Shown here piece after piece: positions 37,886 through 47,614 of a stretch of DNA of 64,000 nucleotides. Every line of letters begins with the position of its first letter. The stretch's first letter is position 1. The DNA lies in NCBI GenBank assembly GCA_000741495.1, contig JGZV01000002.1:62001-126000 (forward strand). Direction: 5' to 3'. The stretch is from Bifidobacterium thermophilum. Lineage in GTDB: Bacteria > Actinomycetota > Actinomycetes > Actinomycetales > Bifidobacteriaceae. Below the pieces are notes generated by a model. The model saw nothing but the letters and a program-made list of their open reading frames with translations. It had not been told where the DNA came from and searched no databases. Both the position numbers and the translations under genes were made by a program.

Positions 37886-38714
37886 AAGGATAACAAATGC
37901 CGTGAATCAGCTCGGGCTCTTCGCTCTTGGCTTCTTCGGCTTTCGGAGCTTCCTGAGTCAGAAGATCCTTCTCCCAAGCTGCCATCGGCTGCTCGGAATT
38001 GTCATCAGCCTTGGCTGCCTTGCCGGAACGCTCAAGCAAACCATCGGCCACAGCGTCGGCCATCAGGCTGGTGAGCAGTTCGATGCCACGAATGGCGTCA
38101 TCGTTCGCCGGAATCGGGTAATCCACCTGATCGGGATCGGTGTTGGTGTCCACGATGGCGACAACCGGAATACCGAGCTTGTGCGCTTCGGAAACGGCCA
38201 GGGCTTCCTTGTTGATGTCCACGACGAACAGCGCCGAAGGCGTGCGGTTCATGTTGCGGATACCACCAAGCTGCTTCTCCAACTTGTCCTTTTCACGCTC
38301 GAGCAGCAGCAGTTCCTTCTTGGTCAGACCGGAGCCGCGCACGTCAGTGAAGTCCATCTCTTCGAGTTCCTTGAGACGGGCAACGCGCTTGGAAACGGTC
38401 TGGAAGTTGGTGAGCATACCGCCCAGCCAACGCTCGGACACGTACGGCATGCCGACGCGGGTAGCCTGAGCCTTGACTGCTTCCTGGGCCTGCTTCTTGG
38501 TGCCGACGAACAGGATCGTGCCGTTGTGGGCGACGGTTTCCTTGATGAAATCGTAAGCCTTGTCGATAAGGTCAAGCGACTTGAACAGGTTGATGATGTG
38601 AATGCCGTTGCGCTCCATGAGGATGTACTGCTTCATCTTCGGGTTCCAACGGCGGGTCTGATGGCCGAAATGCAGTCCAGCCTTCAGCATGTCGCTCATA
38701 GTGATCTGAGCCAT
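37884..38714 (-). CDS. rpsB: 30S ribosomal protein S2
   Basis: A 276-residue protein with the S2 core: [20 protein letters not shown] at the start, [23 protein letters not shown] and [10 protein letters not shown] chose ATG 38714, after AAAGGTAG. The C-terminal extension is Glu/Ala/Lys-rich and ends oddly in [10 protein letters not shown], hydrophobic and Cys-containing, right at the hairpin. A one-base change in the CCC before it would end the protein in EEPS instead, so the last ten residues are doubtful. Confidence 0.94.
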   Translation of the reverse strand: MAQITMSDMLKAGLHFGHQTRRWNPKMKQYILMERNGIHIINLFKSLDLIDKAYDFIKETVAHNGTILFVGTKKQAQEAVKAQATRVGMPYVSERWLGGMLTNFQTVSKRVARLKELEEMDFTDVRGSGLTKKELLLLEREKDKLEKQLGGIRNMNRTPSALFVVDINKEALAVSEAHKLGIPVVAIVDTNTDPDQVDYPIPANDDAIRGIELLTSLMADAVADGLLERSGKAAKADDNSEQPMAAWEKDLLTQEAPKAEEAKSEEPELIHGICYP

Positions 38715-38893
38715 GGTAATACTACCTTTCTTGTCGGTTATTGCCTGGTCATGTGTCACCGCGTGCAGCTTGTTGCCAAACCGACCGACACGGGACGTCG
38801 CGGACATGACGCGAATTATGCGCCTGCTAGGGAATACGATGAGTTATCCGCTGCGCGACATTGGATAACTCGAATTGACGCACAGGCGAAATA

Positions 38894-38927
38894 ATAGCAC
38901 GGACCGAAGATTTCCGATCCGTGCTAT
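38894..38927 (-). terminator. Terminator after def, upstream of rpsB
   Basis: ATAGCACGGA/TCCGTGCTAT, a 10-bp stem with a 14-base loop, followed on the minus strand by TATTTC. It lies about 30 nt after the def stop and ends the acyl-CoA synthetase/def transcript. The 175 nt between it and rpsB should contain the rpsB promoter (CATAAT near 38815-38820 is a possible -10). Confidence 0.65.
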
Positions 38928-38954
38928 GGGCTGTGCCGGAAGAGCGACGCGAAC

Positions 38955-39437
38955 TCAGCGTTCTCCACGCAACGTTCTCATCGCCGCTCTGCGCTCTTCT
39001 TTTTCGAGCCGGTCAAGATAGATATGTCCATCGAGATGATCCGTCTCATGTTGAAGCATGCGGCCCATGATGCCTCGTCCTTCGAGCACCACCGTCTTGC
39101 CCTCAACATCGATGCCTCGGACGCGTGCATAGTCGGCGCGGCGCGTCTTATACCACAATCCTGGCACGGACAGGCACCCCTCGTCGCCATACTGTTCGCC
39201 GCTGGTCTCTTCAAGAACCGGGTTCAGCACATATCCGAGCTTGCCTTCGATGTTATAGGAGAACGCTCGAAGACTGATGCCAATCTGGTTTGCGGACAGT
39301 CCGGCACGCCCGGGATCGTCCACGGTATCGAGCAGGTCCTGCACCATCCGGCGGATTGCCGGTGTGATGGTGTCGATGGTCTCGCATGGTGTGCGTAACA
39401 CAGGGTCTGGAATGACACGAATCTCACGGATTGCCAA
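38955..39437 (-). CDS. def: Peptide deformylase
   Basis: Removes the N-formyl group from new proteins; an iron/zinc metalloenzyme. The 160-residue protein has all three motifs: [10 protein letters not shown] (motif 1), EGCLSVPG (motif 2, metal Cys) and QHETDHLDG (motif 3, HExxH). The start is TTG 39437, one base after the stop of the acyl-CoA synthetase gene, which implies strong coupling. TTG is unusual but the family N-terminus [15 protein letters not shown] begins exactly there and no other start fits. Confidence 0.9.
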   Translation of the reverse strand: MAIREIRVIPDPVLRTPCETIDTITPAIRRMVQDLLDTVDDPGRAGLSANQIGISLRAFSYNIEGKLGYVLNPVLEETSGEQYGDEGCLSVPGLWYKTRRADYARVRGIDVEGKTVVLEGRGIMGRMLQHETDHLDGHIYLDRLEKEERRAAMRTLRGER

Positions 39438-39438
39438 A

Positions 39439-41475
39439 TTACTGCTCCTCTACTTGGGTTGTTTCCTGCCGTTCATTGTCTGACGGATCAGCCGGATCCT
39501 CTTCATCCGACAGACGCTTGCTGCGCAGCTCAGCCACGTTCAATTTTGCCTGGTCGAGCGCTTGCCGCACCTTGGGTGAAACGGTCTCCGAAACCTGAGA
39601 GACCGTTTCAGCCGTCTTGTCAAACAGTTTAACAGTCGCGGGGATCGGAGCCGACGGGCCCTTCGGCGTGTAAATGACGTGTTCGATGACATCGTCATAA
39701 TGTTGAAGCACCTTGTTGCGTACGACCTTCATACTCGGGGTCAGCGTACCGTCCGCCTGATTGAAATCATCAGGGAGAATCGCGAACTTACGCACCGACT
39801 CTGCGCGCGACACCGAGCTGTTCGCCTGATCGATGTACTGCTGGATATAGGCGCGGACCGCATCATTGGTCGCTATCTGTTCCATCGGCATGTGAGCGTC
39901 CAGCCCCTGATGTTGCAGCCAATCACGGGTCATCTCCTCGTCCAGGGCAATCAGCGCCGCAACGAACGGTCTTCCATCGCCAATCACCACGGCATGCGAG
40001 ACTATCGGACAGGTGTTGATTGTGTCTTCAATCGGCGCCGGACTGATATTCTTGCCGCCCGCAGTGATGATGATGTCTTTCTTTCGTCCGGTAATGAACA
40101 GGAATCCACGATCATCGATATACCCGAGGTCGCCGCTGTGCAGCCATCCGTCAGGCTCAAGCACTTCGGCGGTCAATTGCGGTTGCTGATAGTAGCCTTT
40201 GAAGACGTTCGGCCCCTTGATTTCCACTTCCCCGTCCTCCAAGGTACGGATGGCGATACCCGGTCCGGGGCGTCCTACGGAACCGACCTCATTGGCGTCC
40301 TCGAAATTGACGACACAAGGCGCCGCGGTTTCCGTCATGCCGTATCCCTGGATGAAGGTGATATCGTCCATGCCGTTGAAGAAGTGGGCGAGATCGGCAT
40401 TGATGGGCGCACCCCCGCAGGCAAGATACCGAAGGTTCGGGCCGAGCGCAGAACGTACGGATTTACCTACCGTCGCCATGTAGAACGAGTGGTTGATGCG
40501 CTCGGACAGAGTGTGATGGGCCCGTTCGCCGTTCTCCTCTTTGGACCACTGGGCAAAATGGCGGAACGCTTTGGCAAAAAGTCGTCCCTTGAAACCTGCA
40601 CCGGCTTTTTGCGATGCCGCGTTGTACACCTTTTCGAACACACGCGGCACGCCGAGCAGATAGGTCGGTTTGAAGCTGCGCAAATCGGCGAGCAGATGCT
40701 TCGCCGTGGGGATGTACCCCACCACGCCTTGCGCTCCAATCGCCGTGTATTGAATGTACCTGGCGAAGCAATGGGCCAAAGGCAGGAACAACAGCAGGCG
40801 GCTCGGCTGGTACAACATTTCGTTGAGCACGTCATACCCCGCATACACGATGTGTGTGAAATTACGGCTGGTCAGCATGGCGCCCTTCGGCTTGCCTGTC
40901 GAGCCGGACGTGAACACGATGGTCGATACGTCGTCCGCTTTCACCGCACCGATTGCCTGCTCAAGCTCATCGTCGGTCACGGATTGGCCGAAATCCACGA
41001 CCGCATTGAGACCGTCGGTCTGGAAGTTGAAGATGTAGGTGAGGTCCGGCTGATCTTTGCGAATAGTGTCCAGCGTATGCGCATGAGACTCGTCTCCCGC
41101 AAACGCGATAGCCGGCTTGACGTCCTTGACGATGCTGGCGGCTTGCTTGGCGGAATCCGTTTCGTAAATCGGTACGGTGACGGCACCAATCGCGGAACAC
41201 GCGAAATCGACAATCGCCCAGTCATAGCATGTGGCGGAATAGATCACCACCATACTGCCATGCTTGACTCCCATACCCAGCAGGCCTCGCGCCACAGCGC
41301 GGACACGGTCATTCATCTCTTGCGCGGTCACGGTATGCCACACGCGGTCCGGCTCGCTCTGCCATTGCGCGATATCTCCTTGCGGATCGCGTTGCGCGCG
41401 TTTGGACAACAGCGAATAGACGGTGTCATCATCAGTGGTCTGGTAGACCGGGTCAACAGCAAATTCATGCAACAT
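39439..41475 (-). CDS. Long-chain acyl-CoA synthetase / AMP-forming ligase
   Basis: A 678-residue ANL-superfamily enzyme that activates fatty acids (or related acids) via acyl-AMP to acyl-CoA. The P-loop is [13 protein letters not shown], then [12 protein letters not shown], and [11 protein letters not shown] with the hinge-region [17 protein letters not shown]. The C-terminal 70 residues are an added charged tail with Glu/Asp clusters, not part of the catalytic fold. In bifidobacteria, which are thought to scavenge exogenous fatty acids, this fits lipid salvage. It ends one base before def. Confidence 0.88.
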   Translation of the reverse strand: MLHEFAVDPVYQTTDDDTVYSLLSKRAQRDPQGDIAQWQSEPDRVWHTVTAQEMNDRVRAVARGLLGMGVKHGSMVVIYSATCYDWAIVDFACSAIGAVTVPIYETDSAKQAASIVKDVKPAIAFAGDESHAHTLDTIRKDQPDLTYIFNFQTDGLNAVVDFGQSVTDDELEQAIGAVKADDVSTIVFTSGSTGKPKGAMLTSRNFTHIVYAGYDVLNEMLYQPSRLLLFLPLAHCFARYIQYTAIGAQGVVGYIPTAKHLLADLRSFKPTYLLGVPRVFEKVYNAASQKAGAGFKGRLFAKAFRHFAQWSKEENGERAHHTLSERINHSFYMATVGKSVRSALGPNLRYLACGGAPINADLAHFFNGMDDITFIQGYGMTETAAPCVVNFEDANEVGSVGRPGPGIAIRTLEDGEVEIKGPNVFKGYYQQPQLTAEVLEPDGWLHSGDLGYIDDRGFLFITGRKKDIIITAGGKNISPAPIEDTINTCPIVSHAVVIGDGRPFVAALIALDEEMTRDWLQHQGLDAHMPMEQIATNDAVRAYIQQYIDQANSSVSRAESVRKFAILPDDFNQADGTLTPSMKVVRNKVLQHYDDVIEHVIYTPKGPSAPIPATVKLFDKTAETVSQVSETVSPKVRQALDQAKLNVAELRSKRLSDEEDPADPSDNERQETTQVEEQ

Positions 41476-41529
41476 GCATACAACTATAGCCCTATTCCTC
41501 GTCCCCGCCGTGGAATTCGCCGCGAACGG

Positions 41530-42039
41530 TCAGCCGACGTCGGCGTGTACGGCAATCCACTTACTTGCCCGTTTGCGGAACACGAGGGTCGAATGAAAGA
41601 CGGATTTGCCTACGTCAACATTGACGTTGTACTCGATCCTGTCGTTGGAGACCAACGAGACTTCCATCCATCGCGGAACCGTGGGGAAACGCTTGATGTG
41701 ATCATCCACGATTCCGCTCTGACTCGTGCACTCGTAGGATCGCATCAATTCCCACATGAATTCAATCCGTTCAATGCATTCTTGTGACAAGTGGCGTCGC
41801 ATCATCTCGGTGACGCCTCGACCGCGAATAGCGTCGACGAGCATGCATGCCAGACGACAGACGATGAAGGAATGCCGTTTACAAAATTCAGGAGCGTATG
41901 TTTCCGGAGCTTCCCGGTAATAACAGTTGATGGTGACCGGGACCACCAGCCCGCAGGTTCCCAAGGCGATGCGACCCTGCATGCCCGGAAGATGAAATGG
42001 GTTCAATCGGTATGTCCACAGTGTGTTTTCGTCGTTCAT
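41530..42039 (-). CDS. Hypothetical protein, DUF6459-like
   Basis: About 169 residues from MNDENTLWTYRLNPFHL, with no membrane segment or signal peptide. The pattern, a helix ending RRHLSQECIERI followed by strands VPRWMEVSLVSND and STLVFRKRASKWIAVHADVG, resembles the actinobacterial DUF6459 family (Rv3231-type), of unknown function. An alternative start at 42093 adds 18 residues. It lies between guaB (beyond a strong terminator) and the acyl-CoA synthetase. The family match is by eye and moderate. Confidence 0.6.
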   Translation of the reverse strand: MNDENTLWTYRLNPFHLPGMQGRIALGTCGLVVPVTINCYYREAPETYAPEFCKRHSFIVCRLACMLVDAIRGRGVTEMMRRHLSQECIERIEFMWELMRSYECTSQSGIVDDHIKRFPTVPRWMEVSLVSNDRIEYNVNVDVGKSVFHSTLVFRKRASKWIAVHADVG

Positions 42040-42108
42040 GATTCCCCTTCCGGTAGGCGGCTTCGCGTATCGTCCGGCTTCTGCACCGGTCATAGCATCA
42101 AGAACAAC

Positions 42109-42145
42109 AAAAAAAGCCTTGCCGTGTCAAGGAGCACGGCAAGGC
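42109..42145 (-). terminator. Rho-independent terminator of the guaB-type gene
   Basis: On the minus strand, GCCTTGCCGTG pairs with CACGGCAAGGC (11 bp) and is followed by seven T. It lies 60 bases after the gene's stop. This is the clearest intrinsic terminator on the minus strand. Confidence 0.94.
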
Positions 42146-42205
42146 AAACGTTATATGTGGATAAGTATGGCCATGATGCCGTACTTATCCACAAATACGG
42201 TCTGA

Positions 42206-43327
42206 TTACTTGACAGTGGACGTGACGACCACTGAGCAGCGCTGGAAGTTCTTCACGTCCACATACCCGGTGGAAGCCATCGCCCGGCGCAACGCTCCAA
42301 TGAAATTGGTCGTGCCGTCGGCTTGATGGCTCGGACCGTACAGAATCTCCTGAAGCGGTGCGACAGTACCGACATTGGTGCGCTTGCCACGCGGCAACGA
42401 CTGATGACGTGCCTCTGCGCCCCAATGCATGCCATGCCCGGGAGCTTCAACCGCGCGTGCCAACGGGGAGCCGAGCATCACAGCATCAGCGCCCATGGCA
42501 AAAGCTTTGATGAAGTTGCCGGATGAGCCCATACCGCCATCGGCGATAAGCTGGACATACCGGCCGCCCGACTCATCCATGTAATCGCGTCGCGCCTCGC
42601 TACATCCGCAATGGCGGTCGCCATCGGTGCTTGCAAACCGATGGTGTTGAGCGTGCCGGACACGGCACCGCCGCCGAACCCGACCAGAACGCCCGCCGCC
42701 CCCCGTGCGCATAAGATGCAGCGCCGCCGTGTAATTCGTCGCTCCGCCGACAATGACCGGCACATCAAGATCGTAAATGAACTGCTTGAGGTTCAGTGGC
42801 TCATGGTCCGTCGAAACATGCTCCGCCGACACTGCCGTACCACGGATGACAAACAGGTCCACGCCGGCGTCGATAACCGTCGAATAGAATTCCTGCGTAC
42901 GCTGCGGGCTCAGTGCGCCGGCGACAGTGACACCGGCTTCACGGATTTCGTGCAAGCGTTTCGTGATGAGCTCGGGCTTGATAGGCTCAGCATAGATTTC
43001 CTGCATACGACGGGTCGATTCTTCCTCAGGAAGCGACGCGATCTCATCCAACAAGGGTTCCGGATCATCGTAACGCGTCCACAACCCCTCCAAATCCAGT
43101 ACGCCCAAGGCGCCCAGACGGCCCATTTCAATGGCTGTTTTCGGACTGGTCACCGAATCCATCGGCGCGGCAATCACCGGCACATCGAATTCATACGCAT
43201 CGATCTGCCACGCTGTGCTGACATCCTGGGGATCGCGAGTACGGCGAGACGGGACGATGGCGATATCGTCAAGCGAGTATGCGAGCCGGGCTTTTTTACC
43301 CAAGCCGATTTCAATTTCCTGAGACAT
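42206..43327 (-). CDS. guaB: IMP dehydrogenase family protein (GuaB3-type), internally frameshifted as read
   Basis: A 373-residue protein of the GuaB3/IMPDH-related group lacking CBS domains. The start MSQEIEIGLGKKARLAYSLDDIAIVPS and the segments VPVIAAPMDSVTSP, QLIADGGMGSSGNFIKAF and GGATNY are typical. IMPDH oxidises IMP to XMP; the GuaB3 group is less well defined. Between the C6 run at 42699-42704 (one base too many) and about 42598 (one base too few) the reading is out of frame. The repaired frame there is TGAAGVLVGFGGGAVSGT...ATAIADVAEARRDY, the nucleotide-binding loop. As read, the enzyme would be dead, so the sequence needs checking. Confidence 0.8.
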   Translation of the reverse strand: MSQEIEIGLGKKARLAYSLDDIAIVPSRRTRDPQDVSTAWQIDAYEFDVPVIAAPMDSVTSPKTAIEMGRLGALGVLDLEGLWTRYDDPEPLLDEIASLPEEESTRRMQEIYAEPIKPELITKRLHEIREAGVTVAGALSPQRTQEFYSTVIDAGVDLFVIRGTAVSAEHVSTDHEPLNLKQFIYDLDVPVIVGGATNYTAALHLMRTGGGGRSGRVRRRCRVRHAQHHRFASTDGDRHCGCSEARRDYMDESGGRYVQLIADGGMGSSGNFIKAFAMGADAVMLGSPLARAVEAPGHGMHWGAEARHQSLPRGKRTNVGTVAPLQEILYGPSHQADGTTNFIGALRRAMASTGYVDVKNFQRCSVVVTSTVK

Positions 43328-43483
43328 GCCTTCAAGGCTAATGCGAGCACGTGACGAACCATTCAAGGTTGCCGCAATATGATATGCCGTCCAACATCGT
43401 GGACGAAAAGTCACGTATGTTACCGGGATGGACTATGAATAGATATCATATCGCACCTTCACAACCCCGTGAGGAGGGAATTC
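43328..43483. promoter_or_regulatory. Divergent region between the guaB-type gene and icd
   Basis: This gap must carry promoters for both genes. It contains two copies of a 9-bp element in inverted orientation, ATATGATAT (43377-43385) and ATATCATAT (43443-43451), 57 bases apart, which could be a regulator site. icd has a clear GAGGAGGG site at 43471-43478. No firm -35/-10 pair is assigned. Confidence 0.35.
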
Positions 43484-44701
43484 ATGGCCAAGATTAAGGT
43501 CGAAGGTAAAGTCGTCGAACTCGACGGCGATGAGATGACCCGCGTGATCTGGAAAGACATCAAGGATCGTCTGATTCTGCCGTATCTCGATATCGACTTG
43601 GAATATTACGACCTCGGCATTGAAAACCGCGACGCCACCGATGACCAGGTGACCATCGATGCAGCCAATGCCATCAAGCGCGAGCACGTCGGCGTAAAAT
43701 GCGCGACCATCACCCCCGATGAAGCCCGAGTCAAGGAATTCGGACTGAAGAAGATGTGGAAATCCCCGAACGGCACTATCCGTAACATTCTTGGCGGGAC
43801 TATTTTCCGTGAGCCGATCGTCATCTCCAATATCCCCCGTCTGGTTCCCGGATGGACCAAGCCTATCGTCGTCGCACGCCACGCATTCGGCGACCAGTAC
43901 AAGGCAACCGATTTCAAAGTCGATCGTCCGGGGCGCCTGACCGTCACCTTCACTCCCGATGACGGCAGCGAACCGACCGAGCATGTGGTCTTCGATTATC
44001 CGGGTGCCGGCGTCGCCCAAGTCCAGTACAACGTGGCCGAGTCCATTCGCGGCTTCGCCCGCGCCTGCTTCCGCTACGGTTTGCAACGCCACCTCCCGGT
44101 GTACTTATCAACCAAAAACACCATCCTCAAAGCGTATGATGGTGAATTCAAAGACATCTTCGCCGAGGTTTTCGAAACCGAATTCAAGGATCGGTTCGAG
44201 GCAGCAGGCTTGACATACGAGCACCGTCTCATCGACGATATGGTCGCTAGCTCGTTGAAATGGCACGGCGGATACATCTGGGCGTGCAAGAACTATGATG
44301 GCGACGTGCAATCCGACAGCGTGGCACAAGGATTCGGTTCGCTCGGCCTGATGACCTCGGTCCTCATGACGCCCGACGGCCAGACTGTCGAAGCGGAAGC
44401 GGCACATGGCACAGTCACCCGACATTACCGCCGCTGGCAACGAGGCGAGAAGACCTCCACCAACCCGATTGCTTCAATCTTCGCATGGACCGGTGGTCTC
44501 AAGCATCGCGCGAAGCTGGACAACACTCCTCAAGTCGCCCACTTTGCCGAAACACTTGAACACGTGATCATCAAGACCGTGGAATCCGGTCGCATGACCA
44601 AGGACCTCGCCATGCTGGTCGGTCCCGACCAGCCGTGGCTTGACACCCAAGGATTCATGGACGCGCTCGACGAGGAACTCGCCAAGGCGCTCGCCAAGTA
44701 G
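43484..44701 (+). CDS. icd: NADP-dependent isocitrate dehydrogenase, eukaryote-type dimer
   Basis: Oxidatively decarboxylates isocitrate to 2-oxoglutarate, with NADP. The 405-residue length, the [20 protein letters not shown] start and motifs [19 protein letters not shown] and [12 protein letters not shown] place it in the homodimeric eukaryote-like class. In bifidobacteria, which lack 2-oxoglutarate dehydrogenase, it exists to make 2-oxoglutarate for glutamate, consumed by GltBD encoded at 47.7-53.8 kb. ATG 43484 follows GAGGAGGG; an in-frame GTG at 43469 lies inside the ribosome-binding region and is rejected. Confidence 0.96.
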   Translation: MAKIKVEGKVVELDGDEMTRVIWKDIKDRLILPYLDIDLEYYDLGIENRDATDDQVTIDAANAIKREHVGVKCATITPDEARVKEFGLKKMWKSPNGTIRNILGGTIFREPIVISNIPRLVPGWTKPIVVARHAFGDQYKATDFKVDRPGRLTVTFTPDDGSEPTEHVVFDYPGAGVAQVQYNVAESIRGFARACFRYGLQRHLPVYLSTKNTILKAYDGEFKDIFAEVFETEFKDRFEAAGLTYEHRLIDDMVASSLKWHGGYIWACKNYDGDVQSDSVAQGFGSLGLMTSVLMTPDGQTVEAEAAHGTVTRHYRRWQRGEKTSTNPIASIFAWTGGLKHRAKLDNTPQVAHFAETLEHVIIKTVESGRMTKDLAMLVGPDQPWLDTQGFMDALDEELAKALAK

Positions 44702-44740
44702 CATATCAGCGATATCGGGCCTTTGGGTTCGTGGAGATAT

Positions 44741-44770
44741 AGCCCGGGGACGGATTCACCCCCGGGCTTT
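44741..44770 (+). terminator. Rho-independent terminator of icd
   Basis: AGCCCGGGG/CCCCGGGCT, a 9-bp GC-rich stem with a 10-base loop, followed by a short TT tail. It lies about 40 bases after the icd stop. Confidence 0.75.
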
Positions 44771-44819
44771 CTGCTACCCGTATACTACAATCGTCAGCGA
44801 GCCGAACCAAAGGATGAAT

Positions 44820-46274
44820 ATGGGATTACGCAGTTTCACGATACTGAGGAACGTCATCGTCACAACGGCATGCATCGGTTTGCTGACATGCACTGCCGCA
44901 TGCGGCAATGAAACCGCCACCAAGACGGCAGCACCAGTGAGCCCTTCTCTCGGCTCGGTCGCCATATTCACACCATCCGATGGCATCACACTCTCCCAGT
45001 ACACGCCGTTGAACAAATGGGCGAAACTCGTTCCGGAAATCACCCAGCAATTGGAACATCTCGGATTCCCGTCCGGCAGTATCAGCACGCATAAGGACAA
45101 CAATCTAGATAAACAAAGCCAAGACATTCAAGACTATGTCGTGAACGTGGCTTCCGGTGACGACTCTTCATCCGCTTCCACCAGCGAGACCACATTGATT
45201 GTCGCACCGTGCGCATCCACGGACAAGACTGTAGCGCAGTACGGTGATTATGTCACCAAACCCGACACTTCCTCGGACACCGGGAACGATGCCGCATCCG
45301 AGCGTTTATCCAGTGCGCTGGAACTGGCGAAAAAATCCGGTATGCATGTCATTGTCCTGTCCAATGACATCAGTGGAGTGACTCCTGACGTTATGGTGCG
45401 AATGTCCACAGCGAATATGATCGGACGTCTCCAGGCCAAACAGCTTGTCAGCAAACTCCAGCTCGGAGCGGCCAGCGCATCCAATCCCAAAATCCTTGAA
45501 ATCATGCTGCCGGTGAGTCCATCATCCGAAGAGAGCAATGTATCAATGCAATTCGCCCAGGAAGCGTTCAAAGGAATGTGGAGCGTGCTCGGCAAGTATT
45601 TCGCGTCAGGTGCCGCAATCAGCGCATCCGGCTCGTTGAACGCGAACACGACGCAATCCAGTTGGAGCTCAGTGTCGTTCACCGTCAATAACGAGGCCGA
45701 TATCAGGCAGGAGCTTGAACGACGATTGGACTGCGACAAGTCCTCCCCCACCCATATCGATGGCATTATCGCGATGAACGATTATGTGGCATCCGTGGTT
45801 ATCGACGAGTTGGCTTCCCTGGGATATCAAGGATCGGCGGCGGATATCAACCCTTCCATCACCATCATGGGTATTGTGGGCAATCTTGCCGGGCATAAAG
45901 ATCTGGTGAAGTCAGCCGTTCCCGCGCCCAACCATGCGCCGTATGATGGTGACTCATCCCACCGTGATGCAGCATCGTGGCCGATTGTCACCGGGTATGG
46001 CGCCTATACGGCGATGCTTCCCGACATCGTTGACGGCAAACTGTGGATGACCGCTATGGAAGACCGAAAGGCGATTGCAGAAGACATCGCCCAAGCCACG
46101 AAACGCCTCGCGTCAGGTAACAGTCTGACCTCGATGAAATCCGTTTCCAAGACCACGGTGAACGGCAAAACGCTGCCGGTCATCACCGAGGATTTGGTTG
46201 CGGTCAGCGCATCGAATCTCAAAGTCGAGCTCATTGATCCAGGTTATGTGACGCTCGCCGATGCCGGGTTGTAG
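44820..46274 (+). CDS. Orphan solute-binding lipoprotein (sugar-binding type)
   Basis: A 484-residue exported protein. The signal peptide runs over about residues 1-28, with a hydrophobic core and a lipobox-like LTCTAAC; Cys is the probable lipidation site for Lgt. The rest resembles periplasmic-binding proteins of the Peripla_BP_4 sugar group, with two lobes and segments such as IMGIVGNLAGHKDLV. I chose ATG 44820, spaced correctly from AAAGGA; ATG 44814 is possible. Unusually, no ABC permease or ATPase genes are adjacent, so it may serve a distant transporter or act as a sensor. Confidence 0.72.
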   Translation: MGLRSFTILRNVIVTTACIGLLTCTAACGNETATKTAAPVSPSLGSVAIFTPSDGITLSQYTPLNKWAKLVPEITQQLEHLGFPSGSISTHKDNNLDKQSQDIQDYVVNVASGDDSSSASTSETTLIVAPCASTDKTVAQYGDYVTKPDTSSDTGNDAASERLSSALELAKKSGMHVIVLSNDISGVTPDVMVRMSTANMIGRLQAKQLVSKLQLGAASASNPKILEIMLPVSPSSEESNVSMQFAQEAFKGMWSVLGKYFASGAAISASGSLNANTTQSSWSSVSFTVNNEADIRQELERRLDCDKSSPTHIDGIIAMNDYVASVVIDELASLGYQGSAADINPSITIMGIVGNLAGHKDLVKSAVPAPNHAPYDGDSSHRDAASWPIVTGYGAYTAMLPDIVDGKLWMTAMEDRKAIAEDIAQATKRLASGNSLTSMKSVSKTTVNGKTLPVITEDLVAVSASNLKVELIDPGYVTLADAGL

Positions 46275-46289
46275 CCGAAAGAACCGACG

Positions 46290-46925
46290 TCAAGATTCCG
46301 GTTTGAGATCTATGGACCGCTGGACGACCAATGATTCGGGATCGGCGTAACGCTCCTCCCCGGCTTGCGTTTTCACTCCCCAGTGCAGGCAGGAAGTCCC
46401 GCAATGGTCCGAAATACCTTGTATTGTGCCGATGATTTCCCGGCGTTGCACCGGCGTGCCGACAGGCAGCTGGGTGATGGCCGGCTCGAATGTCGAAATG
46501 AATCCGGTGTCATGCTCGATACTGACGACGGATTTTTCCGCCACATCGCCGCTGAATCGTACTGTTCCGCTCGCCGGCGCCATAATGACGTCACCCGGTT
46601 GCGCCGCAAGGTCTACGCCCCGGTGGCGTGAAGACCATAGACGCGAAGGCTGTTCAAAATGTTTGATGACCATAGGATACGTCACCGGCCACACCATCAA
46701 TGCAGCGCAAGCTTGTGATGAGGGTACCGCAGTGGCGTTGACGGCCGGCGCAGGTGTTTGTGAGCGTGATGGCCGGGTGTGCGCCGTCTTGGTGCACGGA
46801 ACCACACTCACAGCCGGATGACCTGAATATGGTGCCGGCTGATATGCCGATGGCAAACTTGCGAATGATGAAACCAGTGAACCTATGATGAGCATCGTTG
46901 CGAATCGCCGCGTCGGTTTAGACAT
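46290..46925 (-). CDS. M23-family (LytM-like) secreted protein
   Basis: A 211-residue protein with an N-terminal signal peptide (MSKPTRRFATMLIIGSLVSSF), a Pro/Thr/Ser-rich spacer and a C-terminal peptidase M23 fold. The first zinc motif HRGVDLA is present, but the usual HxH of the second motif is CLHWG, so the first histidine is a cysteine. Such variants are often non-catalytic activators of other peptidoglycan hydrolases. I chose ATG 46925 because the earlier in-frame ATG adds an unlikely extension ahead of the signal peptide. It converges with the lipoprotein gene. Confidence 0.75.
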   Translation of the reverse strand: MSKPTRRFATMLIIGSLVSSFASLPSAYQPAPYSGHPAVSVVPCTKTAHTRPSRSQTPAPAVNATAVPSSQACAALMVWPVTYPMVIKHFEQPSRLWSSRHRGVDLAAQPGDVIMAPASGTVRFSGDVAEKSVVSIEHDTGFISTFEPAITQLPVGTPVQRREIIGTIQGISDHCGTSCLHWGVKTQAGEERYADPESLVVQRSIDLKPES

Positions 46926-47020
46926 CTGACCCCCTGAAACCAGTCCATATACTACTGGTTCGAGTATGTTGCCGGCACAGGCATGGTGTCGAGCCGGCGC
47001 CGGCAATGTGGTCAGAAGAC

Positions 47021-47056
47021 GAATTGGGGCAGGGATTATGATCCCTGCCCCAATTC
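47021..47056 (-). terminator. Strong hairpin downstream of the small membrane protein gene
   Basis: A perfect 16-bp stem, GAATTGGGGCAGGGAT/ATCCCTGCCCCAATTC, with the 4-base loop TATG. It lies 14 bases after the stop at 47071, with AAAA on one flank (T on the minus side precedes the stem), so read on the minus strand it lacks a 3' T-tract. It probably still blocks read-through toward the M23 gene. Confidence 0.7.
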
Positions 47057-47070
47057 AAAATGCGAAAGGT

Positions 47071-47535
47071 TCAGATCGCACACCCGTTCGCGTCAAGATT
47101 CGGGTTATCCTTTGAGTTGCCTGCCACAAAGAACAGGCTGATCACTGAGACACCGAATACCGCGGCAATCGTGATAATCAGCCACATCGGGACGGATGGA
47201 ATCCACATGATCACCAAGAATGCGACAGCGCACAGAACAATCAGTGTCCACGTGATAATACGGAACACTTGGCGCACTGAATGCGGTGAACCGCTGATAT
47301 TCGGGTTGCTCAGATTGATATCTTCCGCCTCTGATGTCGCTTGTTGAACGCTTGAGCTCGGCTTCCATTCGCCGTCCAGTTCATGCTCTTCAAGTCGACG
47401 CGACCGTTCCTGCAACGCATACTCGTCAATCATGCCGCCACGATTGCGGCCTTTGGTCTCATCATACTGTTGCGGGACACCCTTGTTCTGCTTGTTGCGC
47501 TTGGCTGTTGCCCGGCGTTCTGCACGGTTCGGCAT
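47071..47535 (-). CDS. Hypothetical membrane protein with basic N-terminus
   Basis: A 154-residue protein. The first 80 residues are hydrophilic and basic (MPNRAERRATAKRNKQNKG), then two transmembrane helices lie at about 92-112 and 117-138, followed by a short tail. The start at ATG 47535 follows GGGAGCG. It resembles the many small actinobacterial two-helix proteins placed next to metabolic genes; I do not recognise a named family. It is preceded by the long hairpin at 47615-47680 and followed by another. Confidence 0.62.
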   Translation of the reverse strand: MPNRAERRATAKRNKQNKGVPQQYDETKGRNRGGMIDEYALQERSRRLEEHELDGEWKPSSSVQQATSEAEDINLSNPNISGSPHSVRQVFRIITWTLIVLCAVAFLVIMWIPSVPMWLIITIAAVFGVSVISLFFVAGNSKDNPNLDANGCAI

Positions 47536-47614
47536 ATCGCTCCCTTCGTATGGAATCACAACTGTTCCCAGTGTACTCGCATTCCCAAGGATGAGGCGCT
47601 CATACACACGGATA

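Noticed and set aside
39679..41787. 702-residue open frame opposite the acyl-CoA synthetase
   Set aside because: Antisense shadow: Arg/His-rich, no motif, and it runs through the start region of the real gene.
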